Assembly: GCA_024685175.1 (NCBI GenBank)
Contig: JAIKWD010000003.1
Location: 1-64,000, forward strand
DNA: 64,000 nucleotides
From: Bacteroidales bacterium
Lineage (GTDB): Bacteria > Bacteroidota > Bacteroidia > Bacteroidales > WCHB1-69
Reading direction: 5' to 3'
Shown here: piece after piece, positions 23,961-33,328 of the stretch
Position numbering within the stretch: the first letter of the stretch is position 1
Layout of the letters: each line of letters begins with the position of its first letter
Made by a program: the position numbers and the translations under genes
Notes under the pieces: model-generated
Database searches by the model: none
Told to the model about the DNA's origin: nothing
What the model saw: only the letters and a program-made list of their open reading frames with translations

Positions 23961-24380
23961 ATGAAAAAAATCCTCTTTGTGCTGATTGGTCTGTTGCCAC
24001 TATTAGTGTGCTGCGACTTCTACAACCATCCTACCATTCCCAATGCGAAGGTTGATTTCTACATATACCCTAACGACGTAATGTATTACCAACTAAACAC
24101 ATACGGAGGATATATTTATCTAACGGGCGGTGTTAACGGCATTATTGTCTATCGTTTGGACGAGTGGAATTTCAACGCCTTCGATCGTGCTTGTTCTTAC
24201 GACTGGAAAGAGCAGGAGTCGTGGCTTTTCGTCGCTCCCGATGGTTTGCGACTGATAGATTCCTTGTGTGGGTCAACTTTTAACATACTGGATGGCAATG
24301 TTTTAGGCGGTCCTGCCAAATATCCGGCACGGCGTTACAACACGCATTTCGATGGCATGCGGTTGCGCGTGTACAGCTAG
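23961..24380 (+). CDS. Rieske-like lipoprotein lacking cluster histidines
   Basis: A 139-residue lipoprotein with a lipobox near LLVCC and a domain that follows the Rieske-type fold: NFNAFDRACSYDW corresponds to the first cluster loop and DSLCGSTFNILDGNVLGGPAKYPARRY to the second, ending in the usual GMRLRV. The cysteines of the two loops are kept but the histidines that would complete CxH and CxxH are absent (CSY and CGST). It therefore probably cannot hold a normal Rieske [2Fe-2S] cluster. It overlaps the stop codon of the convergent gene at 24377. It is the third gene in a run with a glycosyltransferase and a 5-alpha-reductase-like protein. Confidence 0.6.
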   Translation: MKKILFVLIGLLPLLVCCDFYNHPTIPNAKVDFYIYPNDVMYYQLNTYGGYIYLTGGVNGIIVYRLDEWNFNAFDRACSYDWKEQESWLFVAPDGLRLIDSLCGSTFNILDGNVLGGPAKYPARRYNTHFDGMRLRVYS

Positions 24381-25261
24381 TCTTTCTTTGATAGAACCAA
24401 AATGGCATTCGACACTGCTCGTTCGCCTTTGCGGTCAAAATTTCCGTTGTCCGATGGATGATTCACTACCCCATTATGCGGCAAGCCTTGTACGTATAGC
24501 GTGGTGGATCCACCGCCATCCAAGTTGAGCGCGTCGCAACACCCAAGCCATTTCATCGTCTTGATAAGCTCGTCCAGCGACATGCCTTCCGACTCTTTGG
24601 TACGGCCGTCCACCACAAACAGCAACACCGTGCCGTCGGGGCGTATGCCCACCGCTGAGCGGTTATGGCGTTTGTAGACGAAGGAGAGGTCGTCGCGCAT
24701 AGCTTGAACAGAGTCGTGGTATATGAGTAGTGGCCCGGCGGTCATGATATCAGGGTATGAGAGGCACCGCTCCCAGTTGCGCAAGCTGTCCGTGTGCACA
24801 ATGCATGGCCGAGGCGTTAGCGCCAGCGTGCCATATTGGTAATACTTGCGATGCAGCGTATCCTTGCCCGCCACGTTCTCAGAGACCTCCTTGCCGTCGA
24901 TGCGGAGGAAGCAGATGGGGTTGTGTTTGTCCATGTCGAAGAAGGAGCCGTTGATGGCGGCGACGGCATGGTGTCGTTGGGCTATGGTCGTCGTGGGCGT
25001 GCGCTGCGGCTCGTATGCAAAGGACAGCCCATAATCTGCGCCGGCAGGAATCTCCAGCACAGCCATATACTGGTTGCTCTGGAAATATTCCTGGTGGCTG
25101 AAGTGCACTGTCTTCAAAACCATGCCGTCAAGAGTGTCCACTTGCCACGGAGCACTGACGAGCGTCAGCGAGTCGCTCGGCGCCACTGCATAGCCGCCCC
25201 CCACAAACTGAACGACCGTAAATAGCGTTTGTATTATATTTCGGAGAAAGAACATCATCAT
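24377..25261 (-). CDS. Phosphodiester glycosidase domain protein (NAGPA/DUF2233 type)
   Basis: A 294-residue secreted protein of the phosphodiester glycosidase family (PF09992), related to the human lysosomal 'uncovering enzyme'. After a signal/hydrophobic start (about 1-25) come the typical segments VAAINGSFFDMD, RSAVGIRPDGTVLLFVVDGR and the catalytic-type ALNLDGGGSTTLYV. These form the conserved core of the family, which cleaves sugar-phosphodiesters. It is convergent with the Rieske-like gene, sharing stop-codon bases 24377-24380, and lies 14 bases after the TraB/GumN gene. Its natural substrate is unknown. Confidence 0.85.
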   Translation of the reverse strand: MMMFFLRNIIQTLFTVVQFVGGGYAVAPSDSLTLVSAPWQVDTLDGMVLKTVHFSHQEYFQSNQYMAVLEIPAGADYGLSFAYEPQRTPTTTIAQRHHAVAAINGSFFDMDKHNPICFLRIDGKEVSENVAGKDTLHRKYYQYGTLALTPRPCIVHTDSLRNWERCLSYPDIMTAGPLLIYHDSVQAMRDDLSFVYKRHNRSAVGIRPDGTVLLFVVDGRTKESEGMSLDELIKTMKWLGCCDALNLDGGGSTTLYVQGLPHNGVVNHPSDNGNFDRKGERAVSNAILVLSKKD

Positions 25262-25275
25262 TGATGTTATTTATT

Positions 25276-26133
25276 CTATTTCGTCCACGAGAACATTACC
25301 GGCTCCACAGTATAGCCTTTTTTCCGTAGCATCTCTATCAGACCTTGGTCACCTGCCAGATGACCACAACCGACCGCACAGAACACGCGATGTTTTTTCG
25401 TCAGCTTGCAAAAGCCCTTGTACATGGTCACATTGCGCTTCTCCAACAACCTCTTGTTGAAATTTTCAGGCAAGGACGGATCCTTCAACATCTCCTCCCA
25501 CTTGTCCATATCAGCTGACAAATAAGCATCAAGAAGAGTGTCAAATTGGACCGCCATTGAATTGGTGTCGTATATGACGTCTTGGAGCATCTTAACCTGC
25601 TCTTTTAAAGAAATGGCATCAATAGCCTTAATCTGCTCCATATAGTCTTCCAGGCCATAGCACTGCATACCCTTGGCACGAGCCTGCTGCAACAAGAACA
25701 TGTCCAACGCAACGGGCATCTCCTTCGGAATGTCAACCTGCTGCAAGGCACTGAGAAGGAAAAAAGGCTTCATTCTATTGAAGAAAATCAAACCAGCACC
25801 GAGTTTGGCCTTGCAAAGACTGTCCAGCGCACGATAATCCTCCTTTGGGAACAACTCGTTCAGCGTTTGCCCTTTGGGCAACATCATTTCTTCACGAACG
25901 GCACTCACGTTTAGCTCGTCAAGCAAAAGCTCCACGGCCAAAGCGTCACATTGGTCGAAACAATGCCACACGGTACTGTCAAACGAAAACACACGGCCGT
26001 CCTGAATATGGATGGTACCATAAAGATACGATGGCGCTTGCAAATTGCGCCCGCTAACTTGCCACAACACCGACTGGGCTGACAGAGAAGCGATCAGACC
26101 AACCAGACCCCAAAGGAGAAATATTTTTTTCAT
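25276..26133 (-). CDS. TraB/GumN family protein
   Basis: A 285-residue member of the TraB/GumN/Tiki family, thought to be metal-dependent proteases. A signal peptide (about 1-19) precedes the two signature loops: YLYGTIHI (GxxH) near the start and VGCGHLAGDQGLIEML (GxxHxxG) near the end, plus an acidic LAVELLLDEL between them. It is periplasmic or membrane-associated and runs on the same strand as the next gene, 14 bases away. Function in bacteria is not well defined. The start at 26133 is chosen for the signal peptide. Confidence 0.85.
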   Translation of the reverse strand: MKKIFLLWGLVGLIASLSAQSVLWQVSGRNLQAPSYLYGTIHIQDGRVFSFDSTVWHCFDQCDALAVELLLDELNVSAVREEMMLPKGQTLNELFPKEDYRALDSLCKAKLGAGLIFFNRMKPFFLLSALQQVDIPKEMPVALDMFLLQQARAKGMQCYGLEDYMEQIKAIDAISLKEQVKMLQDVIYDTNSMAVQFDTLLDAYLSADMDKWEEMLKDPSLPENFNKRLLEKRNVTMYKGFCKLTKKHRVFCAVGCGHLAGDQGLIEMLRKKGYTVEPVMFSWTK

Positions 26134-26154
26134 TGCAGTTACAATTTTAGGCGA

Positions 26155-26162
26155 CAAAGATA
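26155..26162 (-). promoter_or_regulatory. -7 box of the TraB/GumN gene
   Basis: CAAAGATA on the plus strand is TATCTTTG on the minus strand, 22 bases before the ATG at 26133. Confidence 0.55.
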
Positions 26163-26172
26163 GGAAAAAAAG

Positions 26173-26254
26173 AATGAGGAATTAGGAATGAAGAATGGGG
26201 GGAGTAAAACTTAAATACTATCAACTAACAACTAATCACTAACATCTGGCTACT
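26173..26254. repeat. Heptamer-period intergenic tract C
   Basis: From 26173 to 26200: aatgagg, aattagg, aatgaag, aatgggg. After about 19 bases, from 26220 to 26254: atcaact, aacaact, aatcact, aacatct, ggctact. Each unit is 7 nt. The two halves use different unit types and read in opposite senses. It fills the gap between the TraB/GumN promoter and the ahcY terminator. Confidence 0.7.
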
Positions 26255-26280
26255 AAAAAGCCCGCCGAGGCGGGCTTGTG
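26255..26280 (-). terminator. Intrinsic terminator of ahcY
   Basis: AAGCCCGCC/GGCGGGCTT stem with, on the minus strand, a T tract; placed directly after the ahcY stop. Confidence 0.75.
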
Positions 26281-26282
26281 TG

Positions 26283-27692
<1,410 letters not shown>

Positions 27693-27735
27693 TTCTGTAT
27701 GAATATTCGTTTAACTAAAATTGTTTAAAAGTCTA

Positions 27736-30552
27736 TTATTGATTTTCAGGATAAAGGTCAACTCGGATGTATTGATCAAGTTTATAATACTTCTTCATAA
27801 AGTTGACTATATCCTTCTTCGTCACGGAGTTAACGAGGTCGTTGTAGCGGTTCACGGCAGTGAGGTCGTCGCCATTATACAACTTGCCATTGATATAGTT
27901 CAGCCAGAAATTGTTGGTCTGAATGTTCTTCTCGCGTGTGCTGATCAGCTGTTTCTTTACCTTTTCGAGCGTCTTGGCATCGGGGCCTTTCTTTTGGAAA
28001 TCGGTGAGAATCTTGTTGCAGGCATCACCCAACTTGTCGATTTTGTCGGGATCGCAACTCAACATGATCATCAGGGTCATATTGGGATCCGGATATTTTT
28101 CATAGCCCATTTGCAACATCGGGGAATAGACATCGCCCATTTTCTCACGAACGATCTTGATGAGGTAGATTTCCAAGGCATCGCCGATTTCGTTAATAAT
28201 CATATTGTTCTTCTCGTTGTAGTCGTAAGGTTGTTCGGATATATAACCCATCCAACCCTGTTTTTCGGAACCGGCCACCACTCTCTCCTTGCTGATGCCC
28301 GGGGCGGGTTTCTTAAAAACGGACATATTGGCGCCTTCTTTCTTGCCGGAAGTCTTGAGGGAGCCCAGATAGGTACAGAGATAATCGTTCATCGTCTTCT
28401 CGTCGTAGTTGCCCACGAAAAGGAAGGTGAAGTCGGCGGGGTTGGCGAAACGCTCCTTGTAAATCTGCACGGCGCGGTCGAAATCGACCTGCTCGAGATA
28501 ATTCTCGTCGAAAGTAAGCATATTCTTCTTATAGGGATCGTGATTGGTGGAAGCATCCAACAAAGCGCCGATGAACTTGTACATCGGGTTGGCCTGCAGC
28601 ATCTTGATCTGCTCCTTCGTCTCGTTCATCACCAACTCATAGGAGTTCTGGTCGACGCGCGGGGAAGCAAAGAAGGCATGCAGATATTGGAAGAAGAACT
28701 CGAGGTCTTTCGGCGTGGAAGAACCAGAGAACGTTTCGGACATATCATTAATAGACGGGGTGACGCCGGCTTGCTTGCTCTTCATCTTCTTCATCAAGGT
28801 GTTGTAATCCAACTCGGAAATACCGCTACGATCGATGAATTCAGTGGCGAAGTTGGCGGAAGGAAGGTCTTTTTCAGAATATAAGGATAAACCGCCTTTG
28901 CTGAAAGCAGAGAAGAGTATCTCGTCGTTTTTGAAATCGGTTTTCTTCAGATAGACTTCTATGCCGTTGGACAAGGTCACTTTCTTGGCGTTGATGGCAG
29001 GAATCTCTTCCGTGCTCTTGATGGTTCCCGGGGTGAGCGTGGACTTCTCCACAATCTCTTGGTCTTTGTAGTTGTCCACGTACGGGATGACATTCTCATT
29101 GTTCTTGTCGGTAATGGCGGCCAGCACTTGTTCTTTGGTCGGCACGTTTACGCCTTCCTTATCGGGCGCAATCACGATGGCCACGAAATCGTCCATTTTG
29201 ATCCATTCCTTGGCTAAAGCGTTGACCTCATCGAGGGTGATGCTCTCCATGAACTTCTTGGCATAGTTGTATTCACGCTTGGCGCCGGGGATGGGTTCGT
29301 GACGAAGGAAGTTCTCCACATATTCGCCCACGAATTGGGACGATTCCGTCTTGTCCACCTCGTTGGCGGCACGCTCGTATTGTTCCATGATGGCCTCTTT
29401 GGCACGGTCGAGTTCGGTTTGCAGGAAACCAAACTTGAGCACTCTGTTCTCCTCTTTCATCAAAGCATTGATGGATTCGATAATCTTGTTCTCCTTGCAG
29501 GAAGCACTGGAACCGTAGATATCCAAAGGTCCGATGAAATGAGAATAGCCGGCGCTACCCACGAGGAAGGGCGTTTTCACGTCTTGGGACATTTCAGAGA
29601 GACGGGAGTCGTACATTTCGTTGTAGAGGTCGATAACCAACTGTTTGCGGAAGTCGCCGAGATTCTTCATCAGGAAATGCGGGTGCTTGCGAATCAGCAT
29701 CACCTGGTTGCCGGGGGCCTCTTTGTCGGTACAGATAGCCACAAGGGGTTCCTTGTTGCCGGGAATCGTATAGTTCTCCTTCTTGCGCGGGTTGGCAGGC
29801 ATCTGGATGTTGCTGAAGAGAGCCTTGATCTTGGCTTCAACCTGGGCTACATCAATGTCACCGACCACGATAACGGCCTGAAGGTCCGGACGATACCAAT
29901 CGTGGTAGAAGTCCTTTATAACCTGATACTCGAAATTTTGGATGATGTTGATGTCACCGATGGTCAAACGATCGGCATAGCGGGAGTCCTTCATCAACAC
30001 GGGCCAGTACTGTTTTTGCAGACGGTCGCTGGCGCCAAGGCCCATACGATACTCTTCGGTGATGACACCGCGCTCGGCGTCAATCTCCTTGTTGTCGAAG
30101 AGCAAGCCGTTAGCCCAGCCGCGCAGGATGCGCAAGCCGACATCAAGGTTGTTGGGGTTGTCCAACGGAACGGGAATCATATACACCGTCTCGTCAAAAA
30201 TCGTGTAGGCGTTAAGGTCGGCACCGAACACCACGCCCATTCTCTGCAACTCGTCCACCATAGCGTTGCCAGGGAAGCCTTCCATACCGTTGAAGGCCAT
30301 GTGCTCGCAGAAGTGGGCCAAACCACGTTGGTTGTCGTTCTCTTGGTTGGAACCGGCGTTCACGGCCAAACGGAGTTCAACACGGTTCTTCGGGGTCTCG
30401 TTGTGACGAATGTAATAGGTCAAGCCATTATCCAACTTGCCAATCTTGACGTGCGGATCCGGATTGATGGGGGCGTCCATTTTGACGTCCTGTGCAAAAG
30501 AGATGCCCAACACACCCATTATGCACATCAGGGTAACAAATAATTTTTTCAT
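27736..30552 (-). CDS. M16 family zinc metallopeptidase (two-repeat, secreted)
   Basis: A 938-residue M16 (pitrilysin) peptidase with a signal peptide (about 1-20). The first half carries the inverted zinc motif HFCEH (His80, Glu83, His84) and downstream VITEEYRMG with the third ligand. The second half is the structurally similar but inactive repeat, as in other single-chain M16 enzymes. Such peptidases degrade peptides in the periplasm or outer-membrane space of Bacteroidota. It lies 54 bases after gldG and 43 bases before ahcY, same strand, so a shared transcript is possible. Substrates are unknown. Confidence 0.93.
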   Translation of the reverse strand: MKKLFVTLMCIMGVLGISFAQDVKMDAPINPDPHVKIGKLDNGLTYYIRHNETPKNRVELRLAVNAGSNQENDNQRGLAHFCEHMAFNGMEGFPGNAMVDELQRMGVVFGADLNAYTIFDETVYMIPVPLDNPNNLDVGLRILRGWANGLLFDNKEIDAERGVITEEYRMGLGASDRLQKQYWPVLMKDSRYADRLTIGDINIIQNFEYQVIKDFYHDWYRPDLQAVIVVGDIDVAQVEAKIKALFSNIQMPANPRKKENYTIPGNKEPLVAICTDKEAPGNQVMLIRKHPHFLMKNLGDFRKQLVIDLYNEMYDSRLSEMSQDVKTPFLVGSAGYSHFIGPLDIYGSSASCKENKIIESINALMKEENRVLKFGFLQTELDRAKEAIMEQYERAANEVDKTESSQFVGEYVENFLRHEPIPGAKREYNYAKKFMESITLDEVNALAKEWIKMDDFVAIVIAPDKEGVNVPTKEQVLAAITDKNNENVIPYVDNYKDQEIVEKSTLTPGTIKSTEEIPAINAKKVTLSNGIEVYLKKTDFKNDEILFSAFSKGGLSLYSEKDLPSANFATEFIDRSGISELDYNTLMKKMKSKQAGVTPSINDMSETFSGSSTPKDLEFFFQYLHAFFASPRVDQNSYELVMNETKEQIKMLQANPMYKFIGALLDASTNHDPYKKNMLTFDENYLEQVDFDRAVQIYKERFANPADFTFLFVGNYDEKTMNDYLCTYLGSLKTSGKKEGANMSVFKKPAPGISKERVVAGSEKQGWMGYISEQPYDYNEKNNMIINEIGDALEIYLIKIVREKMGDVYSPMLQMGYEKYPDPNMTLMIMLSCDPDKIDKLGDACNKILTDFQKKGPDAKTLEKVKKQLISTREKNIQTNNFWLNYINGKLYNGDDLTAVNRYNDLVNSVTKKDIVNFMKKYYKLDQYIRVDLYPENQ

Positions 30553-30606
30553 TTTTGATTTTTTTATTAATAATTGATTGATTATCTGATATATTTCAAA
30601 AGAAAA

Positions 30607-32394
30607 CTATTTCTTGGCCGCTTTTTTGGAGAACTTTATCTTCCGCATCAAGATAAGGATGACGCCCAAAATGGCGATAAGGCCCAACGGGATGACGATG
30701 TTCAACACGGCGATGAGGGTCTTGTGTCCCCTGACCTTGTCATTGTTGAGAGAGCCGATGCGGAAATTCTTGGTGCGTAGTTGCAGCAAATCGTCATCGG
30801 CGCAGAGATAGTTGACGCAGTTGACGATGAACTCCGTATTGTCGTACATCTTGCGGGTATAGATGTCATAGCCAGCGGGATAGGGCTGGTTGCGTTTCTT
30901 GTCGAAGGGATTGCGGATGATGTCGCCGTCGGAGACGAAGATCTGTCGGGTATATTCGCTCTTATCCCTGAAATCGAGCTCCTTGATGGTGTCGAACTCG
31001 ACGGGGAGGATGCCTTTGAAGGCGGACTCGAACTGGCCTTCGACCAGCACGGCGATAGGCAGGTTGCGGAAGGCGAACTCTTGCATATTGGGCTGCATCA
31101 TGGCCACTTTGAGGGAGACGATAGATGGGGCAGGCACCAATTTGGATCTTTCGGAGCTGGTCATCAAGACTGTTTTGGTCAGGTCGGCATTTTTGCCAAC
31201 GAGGTCTATACTACCCGCAAATTCGGATCTCACCTCCTTGAGATTGCGCACGATGGGATGATCGCCAAAATTCACAATATCAAGGTTATAGGGGAATGCC
31301 ATGAATTTATATTGCGGCTGGTCGCCGATGATGCCCACTTGTTGCGGGATAGGCAGGCAGCTGAGATCTTGAATCAAGTTGGGGTTGATGCGCACGCCGT
31401 AGGTAAAAAACAAGTCATTGATATAGAGGGACCTGGGGGTGGCAAAGAATTCGGGTGAGCTCTGGAGACTATCGAGGGAAGCCGTAGTATTATCGATCAG
31501 CCACAGCACTTTGCCGCCGCGCATGATAAATTGGTCAATGATATATTTGTCATACTCTTTGAACGGCTCGGTCGGCTGGGCGACGATGAGCACGTCGTAC
31601 TTATTCTTGCCGAGTTTCAAGGTCTGGGAGGTTGAATCCTCCACGCTGATATTGCGCAAGCTATTGATCTTGCCATCCAGAGTAATGCGGCTTACGTTAT
31701 AGAAACGTTGCAACTGCATGCCAGTCCAGCAGGTATTCCAAAAATCGAGCTCTCCGTGACCATCCAGATAGGCCACAGACGGTTTTTCGGTTTTCAGTAG
31801 TCGACGAATGGGGGCCACGAGATTGTATTCAAGTTCCTCAATGGAATACTGCATCCAATTGGCACCGGCAGGATCTGACACCACCAGTTTGGCAGGATAC
31901 TCACGATCTCGGTAGGAGACGATAGCGCCAGGCACCACCATGTGCGTGGAATAGCCGCTGCCGTCCTCCCTACTCACTGGAATCGGGTCGAGACCCTTCT
32001 TTACAAATTCTCCTAAAATAGACTGCACCTCATCGTTGGTCTTGCCCTCCAAAGGGTCGATAAACTCGAAATAGACATTCTTGGAATAACTGCGAAAATC
32101 CTGCAACACCTGCTCAACCTGCTTGGCGAAAAGTTGGTAGTCAGCCGGCTGGTCCTTGCCTTTCAGATAGACACGGATATATACTTTGTCCTCCAAGTTG
32201 TTAAGCATCTCAATAGTGCCTTTCGACAGGGAGTGACGTTTGTCTTTGGTCAGGTCGATTCTAAAAAAGAGGAAGGAAGATATGATGTTGACGACGATGA
32301 TGGCCACCAATGCGATCAAAAGGCCGAGGAGGGTATTTCTCTTAAACTGTTTGCTACCCGTTTTCTGTTGTTTGTTCTTGTTTTGGCTTTTCAT
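30607..32394 (-). CDS. gldG: Gliding-motility ABC transporter auxiliary protein GldG
   Basis: A 595-residue GldG family protein. One transmembrane helix near the N-terminus (about 21-44) is followed by a large periplasmic part with the characteristic RHSLSKGTIEMLNNLEDKVYIRVYLKG, the PADYQLFAKQ segment and VAYLDGHGELDFW, and a second helix close to the C-terminus (about 566-588). In Flavobacterium johnsoniae GldA, GldF and GldG form an ABC transporter tied to gliding; many non-gliding Bacteroidota keep it. GldF is 18 bases upstream on the same strand; the ATPase GldA is not in the window. Confidence 0.9.
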   Translation of the reverse strand: MKSQNKNKQQKTGSKQFKRNTLLGLLIALVAIIVVNIISSFLFFRIDLTKDKRHSLSKGTIEMLNNLEDKVYIRVYLKGKDQPADYQLFAKQVEQVLQDFRSYSKNVYFEFIDPLEGKTNDEVQSILGEFVKKGLDPIPVSREDGSGYSTHMVVPGAIVSYRDREYPAKLVVSDPAGANWMQYSIEELEYNLVAPIRRLLKTEKPSVAYLDGHGELDFWNTCWTGMQLQRFYNVSRITLDGKINSLRNISVEDSTSQTLKLGKNKYDVLIVAQPTEPFKEYDKYIIDQFIMRGGKVLWLIDNTTASLDSLQSSPEFFATPRSLYINDLFFTYGVRINPNLIQDLSCLPIPQQVGIIGDQPQYKFMAFPYNLDIVNFGDHPIVRNLKEVRSEFAGSIDLVGKNADLTKTVLMTSSERSKLVPAPSIVSLKVAMMQPNMQEFAFRNLPIAVLVEGQFESAFKGILPVEFDTIKELDFRDKSEYTRQIFVSDGDIIRNPFDKKRNQPYPAGYDIYTRKMYDNTEFIVNCVNYLCADDDLLQLRTKNFRIGSLNNDKVRGHKTLIAVLNIVIPLGLIAILGVILILMRKIKFSKKAAKK

Positions 32395-32412
32395 TTTGCA
32401 ATCATTTTAAGG

Positions 32413-33144
32413 TTACCATTTACGGCTTGACAAGACGATACGAGTGCCAAACAGAAAAATAAAGACCACACTACAGAAGTAAATGACGTCACGTGTATCG
32501 ATGACGCCCTTGCTAATAGAAGCATAATGATGTTCGATGCCGAGCGTCTTCAGGTAATAGCCAAACGCGCCAAGCGACTCGAAGGAGTAGATGAAGGCAA
32601 ATCCGAAGAAGAGGATGAAACAGAGCGCCGCCCCAATGATGAAGGCGATGATCTGGTTGTTCGTTATGCTCGAGGAGAAGAGTCCAATGGCGATAAATGT
32701 CGCACCGAGGAACAAGAGTCCGAGATAGGAACCCCACGTGCTGCCCATATCGATATTGCCAACAGGGTTGCCTATAAAATAGACCGTGATGACATAGATG
32801 AGGGTAGGCAACAAGGCGATGGCAAGCAATGTTAGACAAGACAAGAACTTGGCCCAGATGATCTGCCAGTCGGTAAGGGGTTTTGTAAGCAACAGGTCCA
32901 TCGTACCGGTACGTTTTTCCTCGGCGAAGGAACGCATCGTGATGGCCGGAACGAGGAAGATGAAGAGAAACTGCGAGAGGTTGAACAAGCCCTGCAAATC
33001 GGACAACCCAGATTCCATCACATTATCCACATTAGGGAACACCCACAGGAACAATCCGGAGATAATCAGGAACACGCCTACAAAGATGTAGCCGATGATG
33101 GAGCTGAGAAATGCCTTTAATTCCTTGATATATAAACTAAACAT
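32413..33144 (-). CDS. gldF: Gliding-motility ABC transporter permease GldF
   Basis: A 243-residue ABC-2 type permease with six predicted transmembrane helices, opening MFSLYIKELKAFLSSIIGYI and containing RSFAEEKRTGTMDLLLTKPLTDWQ, the coupling segment typical of GldF/NosY-like permeases. I start it at the ATG at 33144; a TTG one codon upstream is less likely. GldF works with GldG (next gene) and the ATPase GldA. The pair sits directly downstream of the porU-porV-ispF::M3 operon, with a repeat tract between. Confidence 0.9.
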   Translation of the reverse strand: MFSLYIKELKAFLSSIIGYIFVGVFLIISGLFLWVFPNVDNVMESGLSDLQGLFNLSQFLFIFLVPAITMRSFAEEKRTGTMDLLLTKPLTDWQIIWAKFLSCLTLLAIALLPTLIYVITVYFIGNPVGNIDMGSTWGSYLGLLFLGATFIAIGLFSSSITNNQIIAFIIGAALCFILFFGFAFIYSFESLGAFGYYLKTLGIEHHYASISKGVIDTRDVIYFCSVVFIFLFGTRIVLSSRKW

Positions 33145-33185
33145 CAATAAAAAAATTTGGGCGGCGAAGATACAAAAAAGTAAGC

Positions 33186-33326
33186 AGATGATAGACGTTA
33201 GATTTGAGATTTGTTACGTAAGATGTAAGATGTGTGACGTTATTACTTGGTGGGAAAACACACCACACCTCTATCATCTATTATCAATCATCTATTATCT
33301 ATTATCAATTATCTATAATCATTCAC
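33186..33326. repeat. Heptamer-period intergenic tract D (two opposed arms)
   Basis: 33186-33241: agatgat, agacgtt, agatttg, agatttg, ttacgta, agatgta, agatgtg, tgacgtt. After about 29 bases, 33271-33326: ctatcat, ctattat, caatcat, ctattat, ctattat, caattat, ctataat, cattcac. Sixteen 7-nt units in two opposed arms. It lies between the 3' end of the ispF::M3 gene and the start of gldF. Confidence 0.8.
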
Positions 33327-33328
33327 CC

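Noticed and set aside
29299-30543. A 414-residue plus-strand open frame across the M16 peptidase gene
   Set aside because: It is antisense to the conserved HFCEH half of the peptidase and has no recognisable domain; codon pattern follows the minus-strand gene.
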